Assembly (NCBI GenBank): GCA_016182095.1
Contig: JACOXY010000013.1
Coordinates: forward strand, 1 to 55,405
Direction of reading: 5' to 3'
Source: Candidatus Liptonbacteria bacterium
Lineage (GTDB): Bacteria > Patescibacteriota > Minisyncoccia > UBA6257 > JACOXY01
DNA: 55,405 nucleotides
The notes beneath the pieces were generated by a model, which ran no database searches, was not told the origin of the DNA, and saw only the letters and a list, made by a program, of their open reading frames with translations. Positions 26,958 to 36,317 of this stretch are shown in pieces. Every line of letters begins with the position of its first letter. Positions within the stretch are counted from its first letter, which is position 1. A program made the translations under genes and the position numbers.

Positions 26958-27216
26958 GCAAGGCGAAACCCCGCACTAATTTTTTAATTTTACAATAGAA
27001 TTACCGAAAATAAAGCCGAAGCCAAATTAGTTCACTGCTTGGGGTTGAGGCGGTTTCCGCGAAATAGACAAAATAATTGAAAACAAGGCTAAGGTTTTAA
27101 TGTGTTGAAGTCGAGGGACAGAAAATGTTGGGTGTCTGAATTGACAAAATATACTTTCTCTGCTAACATAGCAAGCAGTTCTGCGGTTCAACTTATGTCA
27201 ACCAAAGGGGGTTGTT

Positions 27217-27435
27217 ATGAAGTGCTCTCAATGGAAGAAGTTCTTGGTCGGCTGCAAGGGGCTTGCCATGATCCTGGGGTTCTTTTTCATCGTCCCTTTT
27301 CTCGGGGCCATGATTATGGGAACACCGATCACCATGGAGTTGGTGAAACAGTGCCTTGTGCCCCCTTCAATTCTTGCTACGGGATTCTTAATCCTGCTCT
27401 GCTTTATGCCTGGAAATGGAGCGGGGTGGTGGTGA
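27217..27435 (+). CDS. small two-TM membrane protein
   Basis: RBS AAAGGGGG; promoter TTGACA-N17-TAACAT at about 27141; terminator at 27447. Confidence 0.6.
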   Translation: MKCSQWKKFLVGCKGLAMILGFFFIVPFLGAMIMGTPITMELVKQCLVPPSILATGFLILLCFMPGNGAGWW

Positions 27436-27446
27436 TCCGTAGGGGT

Positions 27447-27475
27447 GCCCGGTTCTTCGGAACTGGGCTTTTTCT
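27447..27475 (+). terminator. terminator of 27217..27435
   Basis: GCCCGGTTCttcgGAACTGGGCTTTTTC. Confidence 0.85.
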
Positions 27476-27776
27476 ATTCCTACTCCCCCTAAAATATTTT
27501 GCCATGCAAAATATTCGGGCGATCATTTCGCCAATAGCGAAATGATTTAGCCATGACATTTTTTATATCATCCCACGACAGAAATTGTCATGGGGAATAA
27601 TTTTTGCTTTATTTATGGAGCTTTTCGGGCACTTTTCTGAAAAATCCTTTCTGTCCTTTCATGTTATTTCGGTAATTTATAGAAAATGTCATGGGGATTT
27701 TTCTTGCTTAATTTCGTCAACTTTTATACTATACATTCAGATTGTACCTTGAACAATTAAATGGAGGTAACACGAG

Positions 27777-28367
27777 ATGCCGTATGACGAAAATTTTTAT
27801 CGAATGTACCGTGAATACCTACAAGAACAGACGGTGCGCCGTAATCATGATCATGTATTCTCCCTATTTGCATCACTGCTGTTGCACGATTCACCGCGCG
27901 TAATGGATCTTGGTTGCGGTATCGGTGAATATGCAACTTATGACCAGCAACATGCCGCGTATGTAGGGGTTGATCTCAATAACACCGGCTCAGTGATTCC
28001 TTTTGTACAGGCAGACTATCTAAAACTTAATTTTGGAAATCTCTTGCCCTTCTTGCCAAACGCTTTTATCAGTTTATTCTCGATTGAATGTTGTCATTCA
28101 TCGGAAAGCAAGTACACTCTCTACAATCGTATTTTCTCGACCTTCCCTGCTGTAAAGTATGGGCTAGTTGGCGGATTTTTTTATGAATCGCGGCGTAATC
28201 AGGAAACCGTATCAGAAGCCGGAGAAATCGTAAGTTATCAAACTATCGAAGATCCGTCGCTTCATATTTCTCCACTATTTACGGAGCTGCGCATCCATAT
28301 TCGGACACCATCTCGAATGTTTGGAAATGATGTCATTGAAGTCTGGAAACTCCTCGTGCGGAAGTAA
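27777..28367 (+). CDS. class I SAM-dependent methyltransferase-like protein
   Basis: VMDLGCGIGEYATY...YVGVDLNN motif I/II; RBS GGAGG. Confidence 0.75.
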   Translation: MPYDENFYRMYREYLQEQTVRRNHDHVFSLFASLLLHDSPRVMDLGCGIGEYATYDQQHAAYVGVDLNNTGSVIPFVQADYLKLNFGNLLPFLPNAFISLFSIECCHSSESKYTLYNRIFSTFPAVKYGLVGGFFYESRRNQETVSEAGEIVSYQTIEDPSLHISPLFTELRIHIRTPSRMFGNDVIEVWKLLVRK

Positions 28368-28380
28368 TCACTCCTGCTAT

Positions 28381-28411
28381 ATCGCCAAGGCTCTGCCGCG
28401 GCGATTTTTTT
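28381..28411 (+). terminator. terminator of 27777..28367
   Basis: ATCGCCaaggctctgccgcGGCGATTTTTTTA. Confidence 0.75.
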
Positions 28412-28435
28412 ATCGTCTATCTCCCATGACACTTC

Positions 28436-31400
28436 TTATTCTTCAAGCCCCACCCGCATAAACCAATCGGCGCTCGCGGTAGGATAGGGAATTCTAAAAG
28501 ACGGGCAATAACTGCCGTTGCATTCGCCTGATGGGCCAGAGGCAGCCACACCATCCTCAAAATCTCCGGCAGTTGAGATTGCGTTCTGGAAAGAGGTCCG
28601 GTAATAACCGACTGGATTGTCATAGCGCGCGTCAAGCACAAACCAATAAGTTTGATTGGCTTCGACTGTTACCGGATCGGCAAAATAAAACACACTGTTT
28701 CCGGATTCCGTCTCGGCAATTTTGTTTGAAAAATCCGGCTTATTTGCTCCATTATCATCATAAACAGCGAGTCTATAAGAGGCGTCATCACCTCCGTTGT
28801 TCCGCTGTATATCAAGCAAAACTTTATTAAAACTTCCCTCTTCTCCTGAAGATATACTCTGTAAACTCGCCGAGTCAATCAGTCCCCCGCCGCACACCGA
28901 ACAATTAATATTAATCCTGCCCCAAGGATAACTCCAGCCGTCTTGATTCAACTGCTCTATTAAAAATCGGATTGGCGGGCGAGACCATTCTTTAGTTAGT
29001 ATATTGGAATAATTTCCAAAATCATCCCTAGCCCTTACGCCTATCAAAAATCGTTCGCCAGGTAAAACTACTCTGCTCGTCGTGGTAGCATGCCCCAAGT
29101 TTTGCCAATCTTGATCTAAAAAATCAGCGTGAGCCGAGTTTGACTCGGAGGAGGTGGAAAAATTAACTTCATATTTGACAAGGTTCGGCTCTGTATCTGG
29201 GTCTTGCGCATCGCTCCAATTAAGATTGATGCTTCCGGATTTAGCATATTCCACATTAATCTCTCCGCTTAATTCGGGTGCCAAGTGTTCCGGCGGATTG
29301 CCGTTAAAAAAATATTTGGTTTTATCAACCGTGAGCAGTTTGAAATTATTAAGTGCCCCGTCCTCAACCCTCGTCCCCTGCGGATAGCTTCTGTAAAAAC
29401 CGTAATAGGCAACAGTGAGATATCCATCCGCCCCAAAATCAGCATCACCATAATTACCTATCCTGAAAATGAGTCGGTTTAGAGTACCGGCCAAATATTT
29501 ACCGAACCGCAGCGCGTCGTTCATAAATCCTCCCCAAATGCCGCACTGGCTTTCGTCGTCAGGCAAAAGCAGAGAAGACTTGTAGCTTAAGATGCCAACA
29601 CAGCTCTCATATTCCGTAAAAAGCGCGTCGCTTAAATTTTCGGGTGTGGGACGCGCGCTATCTAAGAATTCATCTTTCGGCGCTTCTTTGTTTTTGTAGA
29701 AAACTAGAACTTTCCAATTAGCTCCGTGATCCCGCGAAGTTAAGTCGGGCAAAAACGGGTAATTATTATATCGTAATTCAACTACCGGCGCATTGCCAAA
29801 AATTGAGCTTGTCGGGGCCTGATAAAAATAAATTCCCGATAAAATTCCCGGCACTTCAAAATCTTTGAAAACTTCGTCGCTCGCAAGTCCGTCTTTATCT
29901 GCCGCTTGAATTGAAAATCTATAGCCTCGTCCAACTTCGTCAATCCGTCTTTCAAAAGCAGTTGAGGTGCCGTTATATATAGAAACGCCAGAGCTATTAT
30001 ATTCTTTAACTTCGTAAGTAAAATAGTTAGCTACTGAACTAGATTCAATAGTTCCCGAGCTTGTCGAGGGACTACCACGCCAATTAAAAATCAGCGCGAG
30101 AGAGCTCGTGCTGAAGCTAACTTCCAAATCATTTACGGCGGCCGGGGCATCGCGCGGCTCCGGCAAACTCGTGCTATTTTGCGGTTTGGGAATTTCGCGC
30201 GCTTCAAAATCATTGTTGGAGTCGGCGTCGCATCCATTCCCCAAAAACTCGTTTTCATTTTGCGGCAAAACACAGGAACTGTTTTTGAAAGCTTTGCGCT
30301 CCAAGCTCTTGCCAGCTTCAATTTCGCCATATGTTATGTCATCAACTACTTCCGCAGTCGCGTGATCGCCGTTGTAAAGCAAAATTGAGTTATTGGTGTA
30401 AGCGATACTCGCCGATTGGGCGGAGTATCTTAAATCCGGCTCCACGTTCCCATTATAAGAAGGACTTGCGATTAGAAAAAATCTTTTGGGGAGAATCGTT
30501 CCGGCGAAAACTCCGTCATCCACAAGGTTGCTCTCACTGCCCGAAGAAGTTTTTTTGCGTAGCTCCCATCCGGTTAAATCAACGGCTGTTTCGGTTGGAT
30601 TATAAAGTTCAATAAACTCATAATCGGAAGCGTTAGTGGCGCCAGCTTGAATTTCGCTTATTACAATATGATTCGTTGTCATATTTGTCGTATCAGACAT
30701 ATTAGACGTATCCGTCGCGCTGGAAGCATTGGCAGTATTGTCATCTGCTTGAGTTGAAGAAGGTGGCGGTGAAGCCGACGCGCCGCCACCGGACCCGCCA
30801 GAAGGATAAGTTGAGTTTTCCGCCTTGGGAGTGCCGTTCGTGACCGAACTCGACTGCCATCCAAAACCATAAATACGCTCCATGGTATTTTTGGTGGAAT
30901 TATTTCCGGCAGGCCAACTGCTTGCGGCAATAACCTCATCCATTAAGCCGCATTTATTGTCAAAAAGGCGAAGACCCTCGCCAGTATTCGCGAGCGCGCC
31001 GCTATAAATGAAGTCAGCAGCAATACCAGGCACCGTGTCATCGTCGGCGCGCTCCAAAAGCAAAAACTTGCCGGCTTCGAGCTTAGTGCCAGAATCAATA
31101 GTGATATGAATTTGTTCCTCCTTATCTATAACTTGCCAGCCGGAAGCATCGACCGGGGTACCGCTTATGTTTTTCAATTCAATCCATTCGTCATTCGCGC
31201 TATTTGTCGTACCCATCCAGGCAACTTCATTTATAATAATCCCCGCGCGGCTTGGAGTGCCGGGGACGCCATATGAGCAAGTTGAAGTCCGATCTCCCGG
31301 AGGTAGTTCCTCCGCTGGAGGTGTGACCTCCCCATATTGGCTCTCCTCGTCAGACGCTCCAGCCACTTCTCCGGTTTGCGTTTTAGGAAGAATAGTAACA

Positions 31401-32632
31401 GAAACTGAAGTTCCTAATTCCTCATAATCATTAGACGTATCAGATACGTCATTATTTAATGGAATAACTTCTATTAGATTCGCGGATTCTGTCACCGAAC
31501 CGCCTCCATTATCGCCAAACAACGAATCCCACCAACCGATTACAGCATCAATTGTATTTGCAAAAAATGATTTTTCCGCCTCATTATTATAGCGGCCATC
31601 TTTCTCGGCCGCGGCAACTTCTTTAAAAAACAGATCAATTAAGCCGGCACCGTGCCGAACTGCGCTGGTTGAGAGGAGGGACCAGTAGTTTTTTAGAACA
31701 AGACTATCGGGATCTGATAAGGTTATGTCAGAACGAAGCACCGTAACCAAATCACCGTATCTTGCATACATAAAGAGCAGCTGCGTATTTCCTTCTTCAT
31801 CTTCTTTAACAGCAAAAACTCGGCCACTAATTTTTGTCGGAGAGTTTGAGCTCGGAATAGGCAATTCGTACCCGCTTGATACCCCAATTCTATTTTGGCT
31901 ATAAAAATTATTATTTGAGTACTTCGCCATCACGTTGAAATAATTATCAACGCTATCCTGAACAATCGGCGCCATCCCTGTTAAGCGTGTTTTTAATTCT
32001 TTGTCGGGACTTTCCAAACCAAAAGCTCCGGCGAAATTTTCATATGGGCTCCTATCCCATTCGCTCCCAGGATGGGGATCATTTCGGGTGTGATCGGGAA
32101 CTGATGCGTCCTCTAATAAGTGCAGGACGTGGCCCAAGATAAACATGGCTTTTTCTTTGTCGCCTCGCGCGTAGTACTCCACTGCCCTCTCCCAGGTAAA
32201 GTCCGACTCGGTGGTTAGCGCTCCCAACTGTTTTTCCTGCCAGGCGGTTAAAATAGAAGTTATAAAAGCATAAGCCTTATAGCGAGTCTCTGTTTGCTTC
32301 TCTGCATCCTCGGCCCACTCTTTTGACCTATAGCCATCTCCATAAATAGATGTGAGCCCGGTGTCGTTAATAGGATCATAAAAATGATTAAGCCACCTTG
32401 GCGCGTCATCCTCGCGCCTTGAGCCGTCAATCAAGAATGGTTTTAAGTTTTCCGAAATTTTATTATTCTGATAGCGCTCGTTATAAAAATCAAAAATTTC
32501 CGAGGTTAAGTAGGCGTGCGTCCCAACTCCATACGCCAGCGCCTCGTTTGCACTTACAAAAGCTCCGACAGTAATCGGAGCAATAAACAGAGCAAAAAGT
32601 GATATTTTATTTCTTGCACCAAGGCGCTTCAT
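28436..32632 (-). CDS. large secreted protein: Zn-dependent phospholipase C/nuclease-like N-terminal domain, two lamin-tail domains, FnIII-like region
   Basis: Signal peptide; YGVGTHAYLTSEI, GHVLHLLEDASVPDHTRND; IIINEVAWMGTTNSANDEWIELKN and IVISEIQAGATNASDYEFIELYNP (LTD). Confidence 0.8.
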   Translation of the reverse strand: MKRLGARNKISLFALFIAPITVGAFVSANEALAYGVGTHAYLTSEIFDFYNERYQNNKISENLKPFLIDGSRREDDAPRWLNHFYDPINDTGLTSIYGDGYRSKEWAEDAEKQTETRYKAYAFITSILTAWQEKQLGALTTESDFTWERAVEYYARGDKEKAMFILGHVLHLLEDASVPDHTRNDPHPGSEWDRSPYENFAGAFGLESPDKELKTRLTGMAPIVQDSVDNYFNVMAKYSNNNFYSQNRIGVSSGYELPIPSSNSPTKISGRVFAVKEDEEGNTQLLFMYARYGDLVTVLRSDITLSDPDSLVLKNYWSLLSTSAVRHGAGLIDLFFKEVAAAEKDGRYNNEAEKSFFANTIDAVIGWWDSLFGDNGGGSVTESANLIEVIPLNNDVSDTSNDYEELGTSVSVTILPKTQTGEVAGASDEESQYGEVTPPAEELPPGDRTSTCSYGVPGTPSRAGIIINEVAWMGTTNSANDEWIELKNISGTPVDASGWQVIDKEEQIHITIDSGTKLEAGKFLLLERADDDTVPGIAADFIYSGALANTGEGLRLFDNKCGLMDEVIAASSWPAGNNSTKNTMERIYGFGWQSSSVTNGTPKAENSTYPSGGSGGGASASPPPSSTQADDNTANASSATDTSNMSDTTNMTTNHIVISEIQAGATNASDYEFIELYNPTETAVDLTGWELRKKTSSGSESNLVDDGVFAGTILPKRFFLIASPSYNGNVEPDLRYSAQSASIAYTNNSILLYNGDHATAEVVDDITYGEIEAGKSLERKAFKNSSCVLPQNENEFLGNGCDADSNNDFEAREIPKPQNSTSLPEPRDAPAAVNDLEVSFSTSSLALIFNWRGSPSTSSGTIESSSVANYFTYEVKEYNSSGVSIYNGTSTAFERRIDEVGRGYRFSIQAADKDGLASDEVFKDFEVPGILSGIYFYQAPTSSIFGNAPVVELRYNNYPFLPDLTSRDHGANWKVLVFYKNKEAPKDEFLDSARPTPENLSDALFTEYESCVGILSYKSSLLLPDDESQCGIWGGFMNDALRFGKYLAGTLNRLIFRIGNYGDADFGADGYLTVAYYGFYRSYPQGTRVEDGALNNFKLLTVDKTKYFFNGNPPEHLAPELSGEINVEYAKSGSINLNWSDAQDPDTEPNLVKYEVNFSTSSESNSAHADFLDQDWQNLGHATTTSRVVLPGERFLIGVRARDDFGNYSNILTKEWSRPPIRFLIEQLNQDGWSYPWGRININCSVCGGGLIDSASLQSISSGEEGSFNKVLLDIQRNNGGDDASYRLAVYDDNGANKPDFSNKIAETESGNSVFYFADPVTVEANQTYWFVLDARYDNPVGYYRTSFQNAISTAGDFEDGVAASGPSGECNGSYCPSFRIPYPTASADWFMRVGLEE

Positions 32633-32675
32633 GTTCTAAGTTCTAAGTTATAAGTCCTTTGTTCTTTCTCAAATA

Positions 32676-33212
32676 CTACATACTTTCTATTTTCCATACA
32701 TTAGATTCTTCGTCTAACTTAAAAACTATGGTCTGGTACGCATCAGAATTTTCATCTCGTATTTCAAACCATTTTGTGTCATTAGACAATTCTTCCTTAG
32801 ATTCAACTGGCTTTGCTGCTAATAAACCATTGGCTATTTCTTGTAGCCTCCCATCTTCTTTGGCTTTTAATAAAGCTTCCTCCCATTTTTTTCTCGTCAA
32901 AAAATACTCCTGGTTTTCGGCAGTGAAATTCAGATCAAGCATAAAATATTTAGAGGCAAGGTCTACGTCTTCTTTCCGCAAAGCAGCGATAAAAAGATCC
33001 AGTGTTTCTTGCGGAGTCTTCCCGCCATAGGTGTCCGCTTTAAGCGCGGCCTTAATATCGTCGCTCAACTTTTCAAAGTTCTTGGCGGTTTGTTCTATGT
33101 TAATTTTATCGCGGCTTCCATAGTAATAATTCCACGCGGCATATACGGCCAAAATCCCCGCGATAATAAGCAAAAATAACGCCGCTGATTTTAAAAAATG
33201 TTTCCCTTCCAT
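32676..33212 (-). CDS. membrane-anchored hypothetical protein
   Basis: Single N-terminal TM; 178 aa. Confidence 0.65.
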   Translation of the reverse strand: MEGKHFLKSAALFLLIIAGILAVYAAWNYYYGSRDKINIEQTAKNFEKLSDDIKAALKADTYGGKTPQETLDLFIAALRKEDVDLASKYFMLDLNFTAENQEYFLTRKKWEEALLKAKEDGRLQEIANGLLAAKPVESKEELSNDTKWFEIRDENSDAYQTIVFKLDEESNVWKIESM

Positions 33213-33217
33213 ACCCC

Positions 33218-33352
33218 ATCTAACGACATCGCAAGTCGTAAATTAATTTCTTCATTAAAAATCAATGATTGACTGTACCAAATTCCTACAAACGGTGTCA
33301 AGCGACAGCTACCACCACATCCACCATTTAACGACTTGCGATGTCGTTAGAT
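33218..33352. repeat. inverted repeat bounding a ~135-bp promoter segment
   Basis: ATCTAACGACATCGCAAGTCGT (left) / ACGACTTGCGATGTCGTTAGAT (right); TTGACA-N18-TACAGT inside on the minus strand. Confidence 0.85.
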
Positions 33353-33379
33353 AAGAAATGTGCGACCTATCTTAAAAAA

Positions 33380-33406
33380 GAAAAGCCCCCGCAAAGAGCT
33401 GGGGCG
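33380..33406 (-). terminator. terminator of 33426..34607
   Basis: GCCCC...GGGGC stem followed by TTTTC(T)6 on the minus strand. Confidence 0.7.
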
Positions 33407-33425
33407 CTAATCTGGAAAATTTATT

Positions 33426-34607
33426 CTAAGAAAACAGCTCATCTCTAACATAATCTCCGATTACAGTCGCGCAAGTAAGTCCGGGAGAGTCCGCCATCAC
33501 ATGGCGCAACCCAGGGAACATTTTGTCGCGTTCAATAATAAAGTCGTCCTTGGGCAATTTCAGCTTAGCGCGAATCCCTATATAGCCTTTTTCCAAATCA
33601 TCTGCTCGCAATCCAGGTATAATACATGCCATGGCGTCTGCAAAATGCTCTGGTCCATGTATAAATGTCTTATAGTCGGTTAAGCTGTCGCATGGATCAG
33701 CGGTGGGCCCAACAAGAACAGTGCGGCCTATAACCGGTTTTCGATCGGCATCAAGCTCAAATGTAGGCGTGAGATGAATACCAACCGAAAAATATTCATG
33801 TCCGTCACGCTCGGCATATTTAGGCGTCGTATAAACATTCATTCCGCGCAAGTAAAGTTCAGGACGTTTCAATTTATTAAAGGTATAGTATTCTCCACGA
33901 AGCGGCTGAATTTCATAAGGGTTTTCAGGATTCACCATCTTCGCGATTTTTGGCGCGTAAAGTCCGGCGGCATTTACAAGATTATATGTGCGAAAGCAAT
34001 ATCTTTCATTCCGCTCCACAACCGATACCTCAAAACCGTGCGCGGTTGACGGATTGATGCCGACAATTTCCGCGTTTTTTATAATGGTAACACCTGCATC
34101 TACAGCGAGTTGTTCCAATCTGTTCACATAGGTTGCGGCGTCAAACACCCCGGAGGTTGGCGCAAGCAAGGCCGAGCGCCCGCGGACATTCGGCTCAAAC
34201 GATGGAATTTCATGCCCAGGAATAATTTGAACATGCGGCACACCATTTTCTTTGGCGCGCTGTAAGTAGAATTCCAAAATAGATTCGTCTTCGGGAGTAA
34301 CCGCGACTACCATCTTTCCCCCAATCGCGGAGTGATAGGGAACGCCATGTCGCAGAAAAAATTCTTTTGACTTTCTATTCCCTAAAACGCAGAGTCGCGA
34401 CTTAAGCGTTCCCGGCGGGTAATAAATATCGGCGTGATTTACGCCCGAACTATGTGTCGTTTGCTCTTCGCCAAGACACGCATTTTTTTCAAACAGATAG
34501 ACGGTGTCTTTCTGTCTTTCATATTTTCCAGCAAGTTTCCATGCGCTCACGGCTCCAAGAACCCCTCCGCCGATAACGACGACCGGAAGTTCAATCCGTG
34601 AGTTCAT
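33426..34607 (-). CDS. FAD-dependent oxidoreductase (L-2-hydroxyglutarate oxidase / DAO family)
   Basis: LPVVVIGGGVLGAVSAWKLA Rossmann motif; EEQTTHSSGVNHADIYYPPGTLKSRLC; full-length DAO fold. Confidence 0.85.
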   Translation of the reverse strand: MNSRIELPVVVIGGGVLGAVSAWKLAGKYERQKDTVYLFEKNACLGEEQTTHSSGVNHADIYYPPGTLKSRLCVLGNRKSKEFFLRHGVPYHSAIGGKMVVAVTPEDESILEFYLQRAKENGVPHVQIIPGHEIPSFEPNVRGRSALLAPTSGVFDAATYVNRLEQLAVDAGVTIIKNAEIVGINPSTAHGFEVSVVERNERYCFRTYNLVNAAGLYAPKIAKMVNPENPYEIQPLRGEYYTFNKLKRPELYLRGMNVYTTPKYAERDGHEYFSVGIHLTPTFELDADRKPVIGRTVLVGPTADPCDSLTDYKTFIHGPEHFADAMACIIPGLRADDLEKGYIGIRAKLKLPKDDFIIERDKMFPGLRHVMADSPGLTCATVIGDYVRDELFS

Positions 34608-34993
34608 GGCGTAAATGCCCTCCGTTGTAAAGACAATTGCGCCACTCTATGCCCACAAGCGCGACATTTGTATGTTTTGGCATAGCTGAAAACTCTGAGC
34701 ATATCCGCTTTCGGACGCCATTCGCCGCACTTCGCGCAAATAAACAAACTCATTTTTTCAAAATCATAAATAGCGCCTGAAACCCATTGAAAATCATCCA
34801 TTTTACCGGCAACATCAAAATGAACGCAGAGCATCCCCGCGCGATTGCAAACCTTTAAAATTGTAAGTCCTTTGGCCCGCGGGTCCTTCAATTTTTCGGC
34901 CATGTCAAGCAAAAATTTCTTCCAGCCGGGACCAGCTCTTTTATGAGAGCACTTGATGCGCAGAAGAGGCAGACGAACGCCTTTGCGGCCCAT
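34604..34993 (-). CDS. hypothetical protein with zinc-ribbon C-terminus
   Basis: CAKCGEWRPKADMLRV..YKCRACGHR; overlaps the following gene by 4 nt. Confidence 0.65.
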   Translation of the reverse strand: MGRKGVRLPLLRIKCSHKRAGPGWKKFLLDMAEKLKDPRAKGLTILKVCNRAGMLCVHFDVAGKMDDFQWVSGAIYDFEKMSLFICAKCGEWRPKADMLRVFSYAKTYKCRACGHRVAQLSLQRRAFTP

Positions 34994-35257
34994 TCCACCC
35001 TCCTTTTCTTATTAACTTAAAAACTTCTGATTAGATCGTAGCTCACAGGATTTCATTTTGCAATTGCGCAGTATTCTTGAATTAGTCCGAACGCATTTTT
35101 CCGAAAAAATCCCCCCGCGAAAATTCGGAAAAGCGGCGGCTCGTACTGAGCGAAGTCGAAGTGAGCCGCACCGCTGACAATTTTCCGCCAGAGGCGGATC
35201 TGCCTCTGGCATGACAAGTTTTTCTTTGGCGGCAAATTCAATAACAAAAAAGTATTT

Positions 35258-35887
35258 TTAAAGCGGCTGGAATGTCATAATCATTTCTTTGAGAGTATCC
35301 TTTTTCTCAAGATGACTCTGAAATTCAACAAGTCCATTATTTACACACAAAACGATATGATACCTTTCTTGTTCACCACCAATCCAACCATAAGTAGCGT
35401 TAAACTCTATTCCTTGGTAATCGTGGATAGTAATAGGCGTAACAGCCTTTGCACTAAATCGTTCTTGGCAACTTCTCTTATCTTGAGTAGAAATCGAAGT
35501 TCCTTTCAAAGAATAATCATCTTCTGCAAATTTTATATCAGTCGGCTCAAAATAAACAACGGCTTTAAGGGGAACGTATTGATCTTGCGACGGGAATTGC
35601 TTCGCCCCTTCTCTAGGAACGCTAATTGGGTAATAAAATTTCCAGTTAGCAGGATATTTTATTTCGTATTTGTATTCATCATTAGAATAAGTTTTCCAAC
35701 TAGAAGTTATGCTCTGTGGCTGTGTAGTATTGGGCGACGGATTCGGCTTAGATACTTGGGGCGATTGAGATGGAATTGGTTGCCGATCTGGCAATCCTTG
35801 CTTGTTCAAAATCATCAGATACCCAAAGACACCAAGAGAAACGACGACAACGATAGATATTATGACTATGAGTTTATTTTGAAACAT
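35258..35887 (-). CDS. membrane-anchored hypothetical protein (PsbP-like C-terminal region possible)
   Basis: N-terminal TM, Pro/Ser-rich linker, WKTYSNDEYKYEIKYPANWKFYYP. Confidence 0.6.
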   Translation of the reverse strand: MFQNKLIVIISIVVVVSLGVFGYLMILNKQGLPDRQPIPSQSPQVSKPNPSPNTTQPQSITSSWKTYSNDEYKYEIKYPANWKFYYPISVPREGAKQFPSQDQYVPLKAVVYFEPTDIKFAEDDYSLKGTSISTQDKRSCQERFSAKAVTPITIHDYQGIEFNATYGWIGGEQERYHIVLCVNNGLVEFQSHLEKKDTLKEMIMTFQPL

Positions 35888-36036
35888 AGATGATTAAAAA
35901 ATTTTCTTCCCCCAAAATGCAGAATCGCCAATTCGTTTTTACCCCCAAAATTGAATGCGAATTAGTCGCCGAGTCCTTCGATTTTGCTCAGGATAAACTC
36001 CGCGAGGCAAACCAAAGCTCCTTGACTTTTCCTTTC

Positions 36037-36113
36037 TGGTGCGCCCGGAGGGACTCGAACCCCCAACCCTCTGGTTCGAAGCCAGATACTCTATCCAATT
36101 GAGCTACGGGCGC
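36037..36113 (-). tRNA. tRNA-Arg (TCG), CCA encoded
   Basis: GCGCCCGTAGCTCAATTGGATAGAGTATCTGGCTTCGAACCAGAGG...GGGCGCACCA. Confidence 0.95.
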
Positions 36114-36195
36114 ATTATCTCCTTATAGTATGCAAAAATATAGACTTCGTCAAAGTTTTTTGATATAATATGCGGGTAAATATCCTGGCTCCGAT

Positions 36196-36268
36196 GCGCC
36201 CATAGCTCAATTGGCAGAGCAGCTCGCTCTTAACGAGAAGGTTCCAGGTTCGAGGCCTGGTGGGCGCA
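36196..36268 (+). tRNA. tRNA-Lys (CTT)
   Basis: GCGCCCATAGCTCAATTGGCAGAGCAGCTCGCTCTTAACGAGAAGGTTCCAGGTTCGAGGCCTGGTGGGCGCA. Confidence 0.9.
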
Positions 36269-36317
36269 CACTTCAACGGATTCAGTGTAAACACCTCAAC
36301 AAGCTCAGTGTAAACAA

